Shown here piece after piece: positions 22,293 through 30,259 of a stretch of DNA of 37,910 nt. The notes below the pieces were generated by a model. The model had not been told where the DNA came from. It was given only the letters and a program-made list of their open reading frames with translations, and did no database searches. Where the stretch lies: assembly GCF_002870125.1 (NCBI RefSeq), contig NZ_PNEO01000028.1:1-37910 (forward strand). The letters run 5' to 3'. The DNA is from Burkholderia sp. WAC0059. Lineage in GTDB: Bacteria; Pseudomonadota; Gammaproteobacteria; Burkholderiales; Burkholderiaceae. Made by a program: the position numbers and the translations under genes. Position 1 is the stretch's first letter. The number at the start of each line of letters is the position of its first letter.

Positions 22293-23427
22293 TTTGGCTC
22301 GACATCTGCAGGACACGCACCCCGATATGGTCGCCGACCGCGACGAGCTCGCCGAAGCCGACCGTTTGACCGTACGATACCAGACGGATGCGTGCCTCGC
22401 GCAGCGGCACCGGCAATTCGAGCACGTACCCGGGGCGCAGGGCGGACAGTTGCGCGACCGGCAGCGAGACCGTGTCGATTTCGACCTTGATGGGCAGGTC
22501 CAGATTGCTGATTTCGACGGGCGTGCTGGCGGCGTCGGAGATCGGCGAATCCTGGAAGTGGGTTTCGTAAGCCATGTAAGGGTCTCCAGTAAGGGTCAGT
22601 CGATCCGGGTCGATCCGGGCCGCGCACCAGAGCTGGCGCGTGCCGGGGCTGCCCCAGATCACGGATGCCGCGGCCGGCTCGGCCGGTTCGGCGAAGAGGG
22701 CGGCGACGGCCGGCTGGACCGCGCGCAGGATGACGTCGCCGGGCCGCAGCGAGCGCAGCGTGTTCACGCTCATGACCTTCTCGCCGATCTGCAGGCGGCC
22801 CGGCACCGTGAGCTGGCTCACCTGCGTGGTGAACGGCATGCACTGGGCGGCGACGAGCTGCTCCAGCTTCGCGAGCCAGCCCTCGCCGATCTCGCCGAGC
22901 ACGAACTCGACCGGCCGCTCGCCGATTTTGAACGCGATGCGGTAGCCGGCGCGGATTTCGTCCGTCACCGGCTGGCGCTGGAGCGCCGCGACCTTCACGC
23001 GGTCGATGCCGAGGGTGTCGAGCGCTTCGCAGACCGGGTCCAGCAGAATCGACGCGACGGCCGAGCGCAGCACGGCGTCCGCCTCGCCCTGGGGCGGCGC
23101 GTCGTGCGCCGTGGCCGTGCTGGCGAGTGCGGGATAGCGGGCGAGATCGACGACGACCGCCGCGCGCTCGCCGCCGCGCCGCCATTCGATCAGGCCGGGC
23201 GTTTGCGCCTCGAAGTCGGTCGCGCGGCCGACCGACCAGCCGGAAGCGTCGAACGCCAGCATGAGCAGCGCGCTCAGGCGCTTGTCGGCAAGCAGGCGGG
23301 CGAGTCGCGCGGTGTCGGGCGCGACGGCCGGCAGCAGCGCGGCGTGTTCCGTCGCGAGGGGCCTGACGGACGCCGGGTCCGGGCCGGGCGAAGGCGCGAG
23401 AGGCAAGGTGCAGGTGGCGCTTTCCAT
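22279..23427 (-). CDS. hrcQ: SctQ/HrcQ cytoplasmic sorting-platform protein
   Basis: HrcQ is the C-ring-like pod protein that receives chaperone-substrate complexes. The 382-residue protein ends in a SpoA/SPOA domain (about residues 305-378), with LDLPIKVEIDTVSLPVAQL and VSYGQTVGFGELVAVGDHIG. The N-terminal two thirds are variable, as usual. Both halves are in a single gene, unlike the split HrcQA/HrcQB of Pseudomonas syringae, which fits the Hrp2 class. ATG at 23427 is the start. It lies 89 bp after hpaP with no PIP box in between and overlaps hrcR, so it is probably read from the hrcU promoter. Confidence 0.9.
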   Translation of the reverse strand: MESATCTLPLAPSPGPDPASVRPLATEHAALLPAVAPDTARLARLLADKRLSALLMLAFDASGWSVGRATDFEAQTPGLIEWRRGGERAAVVVDLARYPALASTATAHDAPPQGEADAVLRSAVASILLDPVCEALDTLGIDRVKVAALQRQPVTDEIRAGYRIAFKIGERPVEFVLGEIGEGWLAKLEQLVAAQCMPFTTQVSQLTVPGRLQIGEKVMSVNTLRSLRPGDVILRAVQPAVAALFAEPAEPAAASVIWGSPGTRQLWCAARIDPDRLTLTGDPYMAYETHFQDSPISDAASTPVEISNLDLPIKVEIDTVSLPVAQLSALRPGYVLELPVPLREARIRLVSYGQTVGFGELVAVGDHIGVRVLQMSSQSDPV

Positions 23428-23516
23428 GTCGTCGTGTATCGGTTCGGTCTATATATGTAGAGGCGGCGGCAGGCCCGGATCCGGCGCCGCTCCGCCCCGA
23501 TGCGCAGTATTGCGCA

Positions 23517-24323
23517 TCACCATGTAACGATCTCGATCTCCCGGGGCGAGCCGTACTGTCTCAGCAACGCATCCAGCCGTTTCACGAGAATGTCACTATG
23601 TTGGGAGATTAACTGCTTCGACATGGCGTCACTGGTATCGAAGCGAAGCCTCAAATCGAAATGCGAAAGCGTGAGGTGCAGGGTGCAGCCGGGCATCAGG
23701 GCGGGGTCGATCGGCACCTGGAGGTGCCAATGGCCGCGCGAGAGCACGGAGGGATCGGAACAGAAATCCGCGACGCGGCCGAGCAGGAATTCGGCCAGGT
23801 GGGCGAACTGCACCTGCTCCTGGCTCAGCGGCGCCGGGCCCGCGCTCGCGCCGGCCGCCTCGACCCGGTCCGCCGTGGGGGCCTCGGCTTTTTGCCTGCT
23901 GCCGCCGGCGCCCGCCGCGCCGACGGCGGAAACGGAACGGCGGCGCGCGGCGCGGACGTCGTCGGCCGTGGTCGACGCGTTGTCGGGTTGGGCGTCGTCG
24001 TCCGGCTGAACGTCGGTCTGCTGCGCGCCGGCAGCGTCGTCGGCCCATTCGGCGGCCAGCTCGGCGACCCGCTCGTCGGGCGCCTCGTCTTCGTTCTGGG
24101 GCGCGCTGTCCGCGAGAGGGTCGAGCGCGGGCGCTTCTTCTTCCTGGTCTTCGATCCAGGCGGTCTCGTCGTCGGTCGCGTCCGTGCGGCGGCGCTTCAC
24201 GAGCGCCGCGTACTGGCTGCCGAGCCGGTCGCGGCGGGCGGCGGGCGCGGGCTGGTGATGGTCCTCATGGGCCGGCTGCGTCGGCGCGGCGACGCGAACC
24301 TGGATCGAGGTCGTATGGCTCAT
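23517..24323 (-). CDS. hpaP: HpaP/HpaC-like substrate-specificity switch protein (SctP)
   Basis: This 268-residue protein lies 20 bp after hrcV, where the substrate-switch protein HpaC/HpaP is found in Hrp2 clusters. That protein acts on HrcU to move secretion from early (pilus, rod) to late (translocon, effector) substrates. The N-terminal 145 residues are disordered and highly acidic, with many Asp, Glu, Ala and Gln. The C-terminal domain (about residues 150-268) looks folded: EQVQFAHLAEFLLGRVADF, HWHLQVPIDPALMPGCTLHL, FDLRLRFDTSDAM. The protein is longer than Xanthomonas HpaC (about 200 residues) because of the acidic region. Assignment rests on position and the C-terminal domain. Confidence 0.75.
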   Translation of the reverse strand: MSHTTSIQVRVAAPTQPAHEDHHQPAPAARRDRLGSQYAALVKRRRTDATDDETAWIEDQEEEAPALDPLADSAPQNEDEAPDERVAELAAEWADDAAGAQQTDVQPDDDAQPDNASTTADDVRAARRRSVSAVGAAGAGGSRQKAEAPTADRVEAAGASAGPAPLSQEQVQFAHLAEFLLGRVADFCSDPSVLSRGHWHLQVPIDPALMPGCTLHLTLSHFDLRLRFDTSDAMSKQLISQHSDILVKRLDALLRQYGSPREIEIVTW

Positions 24324-24343
24324 GTTCGCGTCTCCTCACAGGG

Positions 24344-26332
24344 TTAGAACGACAGTTCGCCGATCGGCTGGAGTTCGACCTGCTCGCCGAGCTCCTGGTA
24401 CGAGTACACGGGCAGCCAGTGGATGCGCGCCTCGACCATGCGCCGCACGTAGCGGCGGATGTCCATCGACGCGACCGCGGCCACGCCCTCGCGCGGCACC
24501 GCGCCGACGAGCTCGGTGACGCGTTCCACGAGGTAGGCCATCTCGTCGGGCGGCAGGGCGAGGAAGTTGCCCGTCGGCGTCTGCTTGATGGACTGGCGGA
24601 TGCGCTGCTCGACGTCGCGGTCGAGCAGCACCGCCGAGAGCCGCTGCGAGCCGCCCGTGGCCCGGTGCGCGATGAAGCGCGACAGGTCGCAGCGCACGTA
24701 CTCGGTCAGCATCAGCATGTCCTTTTCCTTCGGCCCCCAGACGATCAGGCTTTCCATGATGCTGCGGGCATTGCGGATCGAGATGCTTTCCTCGAGCAGC
24801 CGGCGCAGCACGTCGGCGATCCGCTGCAGCGGCAGCGCCTTCTGGACTTCGGCGACGAGACCCGGATAGTCGGTGCCGAGCTGGTCGAGAATCCACTGCG
24901 TTTCCTGGATGCCGAGGAACAGGTGCGCGTGCCGGCGCAGGAGCGCGATCGTTTCGCGGGCGACGATCTCTTCGGTCGCGGTGGCCTGCGCGCCGGCCGC
25001 CGCCTTGTCCGCGTCTTCGCCGTCCCTGGCCGCTTCGCCGCCGGCTGCCGCGATGCCCGTGCCCGCGTACGGCACGTCGTAGATCAGGATTTCGTAGTCG
25101 CCCGTCACCGGCTCGGCGCTGCTCCACATCGCGATGCCGGGGAACGGCAGGCCGATTTCCGCCTGCAGCTTCGCGCGCTCGGCGTCGAACGCGCGGTCCA
25201 GTTTCTCCACGTCGAGCTTCGCGACGAGCTCGGCGGCCAGCCGCACGCCGACGGGGCTCGAGAACTGCGGCGTGCGCGGCAGGATCGACGGCGCGTCGCC
25301 CTTGGCGCCCGCGCGCTGCAGCGAGCTCACCTTCTTGCCGCTCGCCTGGTCGTCCTTCGCGCGCTGGTTGCGGCTGAGCCGGTAGCCGACGAAGCCGAGC
25401 GTGCCGGAGAGCAGCACGAAGAGCGGCGCCGGGAAGCCCGGCACGGCCGCGAAGCCGAGCAGCAGCAGGCTCGCGCAGTAGAGCGCGCGCGCGTTGCCGC
25501 CGAGCTGGCGGCTGATCTCGTCGCCGAGCGAGCGCTTTTCGTCGTGGTCGTTATCCTCGGCCACGCGCGTGATCAGGACGCCGGCGGCGACCGAGATGAG
25601 CAGTGACGGGATTTGCGAGACCATCGCGTCGCCGACTGAGAGGATCGAGAAGCGGTTCGCCGCGTCGCCCGCCGACATGCCGTGGTAGGCAATGCCGACC
25701 GCGATCCCGGCGACGATGTTGACGAGCGTGATGATGAGGCCCGCGATCGCGTCGCCCTTGACGAACTTCATCGCGCCGTCCATGCCGCCGTGCAACTGGC
25801 TTTCGAGCGCGAGCTTGGAGCGCTTCCGGCGCGCTTCCTCGGGCGTGATGATGTTCGCGCGCAGGTCGGCGTCGATGCTCATCTGCTTGCCGGGCAGCGC
25901 GTCGAGCGTGAAGCGGGCGCCCACTTCGGCCACGCGCTCCGAGCCTTTCGCGATCACGATGAACTGGACCGTCGCGATGATGACGAACACGACGAGGCCG
26001 ACGACGAGGTTGCCGCCCACGACGAGCTCGCCGAAGCTCTCGATGATGTGGCCGGCGTCGGCGTGCAGCAGGATCGACTTGGTCGAGGCGATGTTCAGCG
26101 AGAGCCGGTAGAGCGTCGTGAACAGCAGCAGCGACGGAAACGCCGAGAGCGCGGAAATGTCGCTGATGTAGAGCGTCACCATCAGCAGCGTGACGCTGAT
26201 GCAGATGTTGATGGCCAGCAGGCCGTCGATCAGCTCCGGCGGCAGCGGCAGGATCATCAGGGAGACGATTGCGACGATCAGTGCCGCGATGCCGACTTCG
26301 CCGCTGGCGGGCAGGCGGAGGGTTTTCATCAT
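24344..26332 (-). CDS. hrcV: SctV/HrcV export-gate protein (FHIPEP family)
   Basis: HrcV is the nonameric major export apparatus protein. The 662 residues match the family length (about 640-700). Residues 1-310 hold about eight membrane segments. The family signature region RVAEVGARFTLDALPGKQMS lies at about residues 133-152 in the cytoplasmic loop, followed by SIDADLRANIITPEEARRKR. From about residue 340 comes the cytoplasmic ring domain, including TLFLGIQETQWILDQLGTDY-like and LQRIADVLRRLLEESISIRN motifs. The start overlaps the hrcU stop by 4 bp (ATGA). hpaP follows after 20 bp. Confidence 0.97.
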   Translation of the reverse strand: MMKTLRLPASGEVGIAALIVAIVSLMILPLPPELIDGLLAINICISVTLLMVTLYISDISALSAFPSLLLFTTLYRLSLNIASTKSILLHADAGHIIESFGELVVGGNLVVGLVVFVIIATVQFIVIAKGSERVAEVGARFTLDALPGKQMSIDADLRANIITPEEARRKRSKLALESQLHGGMDGAMKFVKGDAIAGLIITLVNIVAGIAVGIAYHGMSAGDAANRFSILSVGDAMVSQIPSLLISVAAGVLITRVAEDNDHDEKRSLGDEISRQLGGNARALYCASLLLLGFAAVPGFPAPLFVLLSGTLGFVGYRLSRNQRAKDDQASGKKVSSLQRAGAKGDAPSILPRTPQFSSPVGVRLAAELVAKLDVEKLDRAFDAERAKLQAEIGLPFPGIAMWSSAEPVTGDYEILIYDVPYAGTGIAAAGGEAARDGEDADKAAAGAQATATEEIVARETIALLRRHAHLFLGIQETQWILDQLGTDYPGLVAEVQKALPLQRIADVLRRLLEESISIRNARSIMESLIVWGPKEKDMLMLTEYVRCDLSRFIAHRATGGSQRLSAVLLDRDVEQRIRQSIKQTPTGNFLALPPDEMAYLVERVTELVGAVPREGVAAVASMDIRRYVRRMVEARIHWLPVYSYQELGEQVELQPIGELSF

Positions 26333-27402
26333 GATGCAAGCTCCTCGGGGGCGCGCCGCGCGCCCACGCTGTCGACCCAGCGCAGGATGGCGGCGACGAC
26401 TTCAAACAACTCTTCGGGAATCGCTTCGTCCTCGGGCACGTTGTGCAGCGCGCGGGCCACCGGCGGATTGGCGACGATCGGCACGCCCATGTCGAAGGCG
26501 AGGCGGCGCAGCATCAGGGCCTCGTCGTCCACGCCTTTCGCGAGGACGACGGGCAGCGGGAATTCATCGGGCTTGTAGCGCACCGCCACCGCGTAGTGGG
26601 TCGGATTGACGACCAGCATGTTCGCGCGCGCGAGCCGGGCCTTGGCCGGCTGCTCCATGGCGAACTGGCGCGCGAGCCGGCGCCGCTCGCCCTTCACCAT
26701 CGGGTCGCCGTCCTGGTCCTTGCGTTCGCGCTTGACCTCGTCCTTCGTCATCCGGTTCTGCCGGATGAACATCCAGGCCTGGAGCCGGTAGTCCACCGCG
26801 GCGATCACGAGGTAGATGCCCACGGCGACCGTGAGCTGCTTGAGGAAGACCGACCAGAGCATGGCCGAGAGCAGCGGCAGCGGCTGGTAGAGCGAGCTCG
26901 CGACGAGCGGCAGCAGCCACTCGATCGTCTTCCACATGACGGCGAACAGGACGGCCGCCTTGACGATCATCTTCACGAGTTCGAGCAGCGACTTCATCGA
27001 GAAGATGCGCTTGATTCCGTTGCCCGGGTTCACCGCGTCGAATTTCGGGTTGATCGCCTTCATCGAGAGTTTCAGGCCGGTCTGCGGCGCGAGCGCGACG
27101 AGCGCGGCCACCACGCCGAGGATCGAGACCGGCAGCATGACGCCGAGCGCGGCGCGGCCCATTTTCCCGGCCGTCGCGAGCAGCGCCTGGACCGAATGGT
27201 CGTCCGAGGAGACGAAGTCGAGCGCGTCGATCACGTCGGCCCGCATCGTGTCGGCCAGGTAGTGCCCGCCGGCGTAGAGGGCGAGCAGCATCGCCGCAAG
27301 GCAGGCGAACTCCACCATGTCGGTGCTTTTCGCTACCTGGCCTTCTTCGCGCACCTTCTCCAGTTTTTTGGAGGTGGGCTCTTCGGTTTTTTCCTCGGCC
27401 AT
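26329..27402 (-). CDS. hrcU: SctU/HrcU autoproteolytic switch protein
   Basis: HrcU is the gate-associated protein whose self-cleavage enables the switch to late substrates. The ATG at 27402 gives 357 residues starting MAEEKTEEPTSKKLEKVREE, the canonical SctU/FlhB N-terminus; GAGG lies upstream. Four membrane segments fall within residues 30-205. The autocleavage motif NPTH is at residues 266-269 inside MLVVNPTHYAVAVRYKPDE, so the protein should be cleavable. An upstream extension of the frame exists but is basic and non-conserved. This is the first gene of the minus-strand operon and has a PIP-box promoter facing that of hrpB1. Confidence 0.97.
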   Translation of the reverse strand: MAEEKTEEPTSKKLEKVREEGQVAKSTDMVEFACLAAMLLALYAGGHYLADTMRADVIDALDFVSSDDHSVQALLATAGKMGRAALGVMLPVSILGVVAALVALAPQTGLKLSMKAINPKFDAVNPGNGIKRIFSMKSLLELVKMIVKAAVLFAVMWKTIEWLLPLVASSLYQPLPLLSAMLWSVFLKQLTVAVGIYLVIAAVDYRLQAWMFIRQNRMTKDEVKRERKDQDGDPMVKGERRRLARQFAMEQPAKARLARANMLVVNPTHYAVAVRYKPDEFPLPVVLAKGVDDEALMLRRLAFDMGVPIVANPPVARALHNVPEDEAIPEELFEVVAAILRWVDSVGARRAPEELAS

Positions 27403-27457
27403 GCCGTGCCTCGCCAGACGTGAGCCCCGGACACGATTGCCGGAGCGGTTCCTATGC

Positions 27458-27519
27458 AAGATACCGGCCGTTTGCGCTCCCGTACCGCGCGGATGCGAAG
27501 GCGCACGGGAAAAAGCGAA
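27458..27519 (-). promoter_or_regulatory. PIP box promoter of the hrcU operon
   Basis: Minus strand 27519-27496 reads TTCGC-N15-TTCGC. After 32 nt comes TATCTT (27463-27458), matching the YANNNT -10 element. The predicted leader to the hrcU ATG is about 50 nt. With the opposing hrpB1 promoter it forms a divergent pair only 70 bp apart between boxes. Confidence 0.85.
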
Positions 27520-27589
27520 GCGCGGGCGGGGCCGGCCGGGTCGTCCGGCGACCGGGGGTTCGGCGCCCGGCCGCCGGCCTCGCAAACGC

Positions 27590-27651
27590 TTCGCAAAAAC
27601 GCGTCTGACTTCGCGTTTGGGGGGAGTCCGGCCGGTCGCGTTTGATAACTT
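27590..27651 (+). promoter_or_regulatory. PIP box promoter of the hrpB operon
   Basis: Plus strand 27590-27614 reads TTCGC-N15-TTCGC. After 32 nt comes TAACTT (27646-27651), matching YANNNT. The leader to the hrpB1 ATG would be about 40 nt. The spacing is the same as at the hrcU promoter, supporting control by one HrpX/HrpB-type activator. Confidence 0.88.
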
Positions 27652-27698
27652 GACGATCAAAGACGGTTTCAACTCCATCACTTCGTGAGGAAATTGAC

Positions 27699-28283
27699 AT
27701 GACGGACCTGCAAAAAACCTATCAGGCCTGCCCCAAGGAGGTTGTCGACGGCCTGGTCGAGATCGTTAGCGTGGCGCTGAGGGCCCGGTCCCCGGTCGGC
27801 CACGCCATCGATCCGGATCTCGTCGAGCAACTGGTCGAGGCGCTGCACGCGCTGCGTCCGCACTGCGCCGAGCTCGGTTTCTTCGACGCGCTCCTGCAAG
27901 TTGCGCGAAAAAACTGGCGCGATGCGATCGACATGTTCCGCGGGCTCATCGCGCGGTCGGTCTATGTGGCGCAAAGCCGGAGCATGCTGGTTTACTGCAT
28001 GAACCACTGCGGCGATTCGGAGTGGCGCTTCGAGGCGGACGCCCTGCTCCAGGAAGGCGCGCCCGAAAGCGCCACGACGATCGTCCAGTCGCTGATCGCC
28101 CGCGCGGACCTCGCGCAGGCCGTCGATCTGCTGCGCAGCACCGGGGCGTTCGCGATGCCCGAGTCGGTGTACGCCGCGCAGGCCATGGCAGACGGGCAGG
28201 CGTTGTCGGCGAGGCCGGCGAAGCCCGCGAGCGCGCCGGTCAGTACGGCGTCCATGCTGATGCGATACGGGTTGCGCATCTGA
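27699..28283 (+). CDS. hrpB1: HrpB1/HrpK-type T3SS protein
   Basis: HrpB1 is specific to Hrp2 systems; in Xanthomonas it is periplasmic, binds peptidoglycan and is needed for secretion. The 194-residue protein has helical TPR-like pairs, with HALRPHCAELGFFDALLQVARKNWRDAIDMFRGL showing the family pattern near residues 50-85. It is longer than the usual 150 or so residues because of an Ala/Pro-rich C-terminal end. GAGGAAA precedes the ATG. It is the first gene of the plus-strand operon, directly behind the PIP box. No Sec signal is visible, as in the family. Confidence 0.85.
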   Translation: MTDLQKTYQACPKEVVDGLVEIVSVALRARSPVGHAIDPDLVEQLVEALHALRPHCAELGFFDALLQVARKNWRDAIDMFRGLIARSVYVAQSRSMLVYCMNHCGDSEWRFEADALLQEGAPESATTIVQSLIARADLAQAVDLLRSTGAFAMPESVYAAQAMADGQALSARPAKPASAPVSTASMLMRYGLRI

Positions 28284-28347
28284 CAGGCGCCCGCAGGGGG
28301 CGCGAACAGGCCATTGGAGCGCTGTGCGGCCCCAAACGGAGAGTGAA

Positions 28348-28731
28348 ATGACTTTAGCCGTTTCGTCGATACAACTGCCGGCATCGTTGCCGGAACTCGG
28401 CAGCAACCCGACCCAGGCGACGCAGCAGCTTGCCGACAAGTTTCAGGCGCTCGTCGAGCACGGTACGCCGCATCGTCCGGAACCGGCGTCGTCGCCGGCG
28501 GAAACGATCGTTTCCCATGCGATCCGCGCGCAGAACGTCGAGCTGGAGCAGATGCCGAACGACATGCTCTATCTGATGCAGCATTCCCAGTCGATGTCGG
28601 CGCAGCAGCTCACCAACGCGTCGCTCGAAGTCATGTTCGAAATGACGAGCATGACCACCGATATGCAGGTGAAAATGGCCGTCGTCTCGTCCTCGAAGAA
28701 CGCCGTTCAAACCCTCATGAAGAACCAGTGA
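28348..28731 (+). CDS. hrpB2: HrpB2, inner-rod protein (SctI)
   Basis: HrpB2 is an early T3SS substrate that forms the inner rod and binds the cytoplasmic domain of HrcU. The protein has 127 residues from ATG at 28348, chosen because GGAGAG lies about 8 bp upstream; an upstream in-frame GTG at 28324 lacks one. The conserved C-terminal helix is visible: QQLTNASLEVMFEMTSMTTD followed by MQVKMAVVSSSKNAVQTLMKNQ-like sequence ending the protein, typical for SctI. The N-terminal half is variable. hrcJ follows after a single base. Confidence 0.88.
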   Translation: MTLAVSSIQLPASLPELGSNPTQATQQLADKFQALVEHGTPHRPEPASSPAETIVSHAIRAQNVELEQMPNDMLYLMQHSQSMSAQQLTNASLEVMFEMTSMTTDMQVKMAVVSSSKNAVQTLMKNQ

Positions 28732-28732
28732 C

Positions 28733-29542
28733 ATGAACCCGCTAACGTTTTTCCGGAACCGGCGTACTTCGCTCGTGCGTCTCGTGGTCGGCCTCGCCTG
28801 CTGCGTGCTGCTCGCCTCCTGCCACAAGGAGCTTTACAGCAAGCTGACCGAGCAGGACTGCAACGAGATGGTCGTCGCGCTGCTCGAAGAGGGCGTCGAC
28901 GCGCAGAAGGTCACGCCGGACGACGGCAAGACCTGGTCGGTCATGGTGGACAGCGGCCAGATGGTGCGCGCGATGCAGGTGCTCAACGCGCGCGGCCTGC
29001 CGGAAACCAAGTACGAGGATCTCGGCGACCTGTTCAAGAAGGACGGGCTCGTCTCCACGCCGACGGAAGAGCGCGTGCGCTTCGTCTACGGCATCTCGCA
29101 GGAACTGTCCGACACGCTTTCGAAGATCGACGGCGTCGTGGTGGCCCGCGTGCACATCGTGCTGCCGAACAACGACCCGCTCGCGCAGAACACCACGCCG
29201 TCCTCCGCGTCGGTCTTCATCAAGTACCGCCCGAACGCCGATCTCGAGGCGCTCACGCCCGAGATCAAGAACCTCGTCGTGCATAGCGTCGAGGGGCTCA
29301 CCTACGACCAGGTCAGCGTGACCTCGGTGCCGGCCGACCCGACCGAGCTGCCGCCGCCGATCGCCCAGCCGGCCGTGAGCGGCGTGGTCTGGGTCGGCGT
29401 CTGGGCGGCGCTCGCGGCGTTCCTCGTCGCAGGCGGCGCGCTCTTCATCATGCTGCGTCGCAGCTCGGCGAACCTCGGCGGCTTCGGCGCGCTCTTCGAG
29501 AGCTTCGCGAAGCTGGCGCGGCGCGGCAAGCCCGCCGTGTAA
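28733..29542 (+). CDS. hrcJ: SctJ/HrcJ inner-ring lipoprotein
   Basis: HrcJ forms the inner ring of the inner-membrane basal body. The protein has 269 residues. A basic N-terminus and hydrophobic segment end in the lipobox LASC with Cys30 as the acylation site. The periplasmic ring-building domains contain LYSKLTEQDCNEMVVALLEE, RVRFVYGISQELSDTLSKID and VVARVHIVLPNNDPLAQN, all typical of SctJ/PrgK. A C-terminal membrane helix, VWAALAAFLVAGGALFIML (about residues 222-240), follows. The start is one base after the hrpB2 stop. Confidence 0.97.
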   Translation: MNPLTFFRNRRTSLVRLVVGLACCVLLASCHKELYSKLTEQDCNEMVVALLEEGVDAQKVTPDDGKTWSVMVDSGQMVRAMQVLNARGLPETKYEDLGDLFKKDGLVSTPTEERVRFVYGISQELSDTLSKIDGVVVARVHIVLPNNDPLAQNTTPSSASVFIKYRPNADLEALTPEIKNLVVHSVEGLTYDQVSVTSVPADPTELPPPIAQPAVSGVVWVGVWAALAAFLVAGGALFIMLRRSSANLGGFGALFESFAKLARRGKPAV

Positions 29543-29578
29543 GCGGCGGCGATGACGGCGGATCACGAGGAACGCACG

Positions 29579-30259
29579 ATGAACGCCCCCGAGCGCGCTA
29601 TCCAGGTCCATGCCGGGGCGGCACGTGTCGCGGCGGCCCTCGTCCAGTACCAGGCCAATCGCCGCGCGCTGTTCGACTGGCTTCACCCGGACTGGTTCGA
29701 CGCCGCGCCGTCGCTGCGCGCGCTGTCCGGCATGCCGCCCGGCCGCGCGGCGGACTGCGCGGAGGCGCTGCTCGCGGTTCTGGGCCAGCCCCCGGCGCCG
29801 CTCGACACGTTCGACGACGTCGCGCTCGAGCTCGCGACGCTGCCGATGGCCGGCATGCTGTGGGTGCTGCGGCTGCGCGTCTTGTGGGAGCGGCGCGCCG
29901 AACTGCGCCGCTGGATCGACCGGAGCCGGCGCGAACAGCTCGCCGCGTGGATTGGGCCCTCGGCGGCAAACGTTTTACGCGGCCTGCCGCAGGAGGCGCT
30001 CGGCGCCCCGACAGGGATGCAAGCGCTGCCGGAACTCGGCACAATGTCGGCCGAGGCGCTGGCCTTTAGCGGTTATTGTCTGTTCGAGCGCGATCGCGCC
30101 TGGCCGGCCCACGGGCCCCTCGCGCTCGCGCGCCTCGCGCTGCCCGCCGACGCGGCCGTGCCGGCATGGATCGCCGCCGGCGGTCCGCCGGCCGCGCGCA
30201 ACGAAAGTACGGCGTTGCTCGCGCAACTGCCCAACCTGCTTGTGGAGCCCTCATGGTGA
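29579..30259 (+). CDS. hrpB4: HrpB4, SctK-like sorting-platform protein
   Basis: HrpB4 is the SctK homologue that links the cytoplasmic pods to the membrane rings. The protein has 226 residues from ATG at 29579, which has GAGGAA about 7 bp upstream. Another in-frame ATG at 29552 would add nine residues but has no good site. Visible features are a Trp-containing N-terminal region (RRALFDWLHPDWFDA), a helical middle rich in Leu and Arg, and a C-terminal GYCLFERDRAW segment. HrpB4 is one of the least conserved T3SS proteins, so the call depends partly on position between hrcJ and hrpB5. The stop overlaps the hrpB5 start by 7 bp. Confidence 0.8.
   Translation: MNAPERAIQVHAGAARVAAALVQYQANRRALFDWLHPDWFDAAPSLRALSGMPPGRAADCAEALLAVLGQPPAPLDTFDDVALELATLPMAGMLWVLRLRVLWERRAELRRWIDRSRREQLAAWIGPSAANVLRGLPQEALGAPTGMQALPELGTMSAEALAFSGYCLFERDRAWPAHGPLALARLALPADAAVPAWIAAGGPPAARNESTALLAQLPNLLVEPSW

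Noticed and set aside
27403..27681. N-terminal extension of hrcU
   Set aside because: The extra residues are basic and non-conserved and would overlap the PIP promoter; MAEEKTEEPT is the canonical start.
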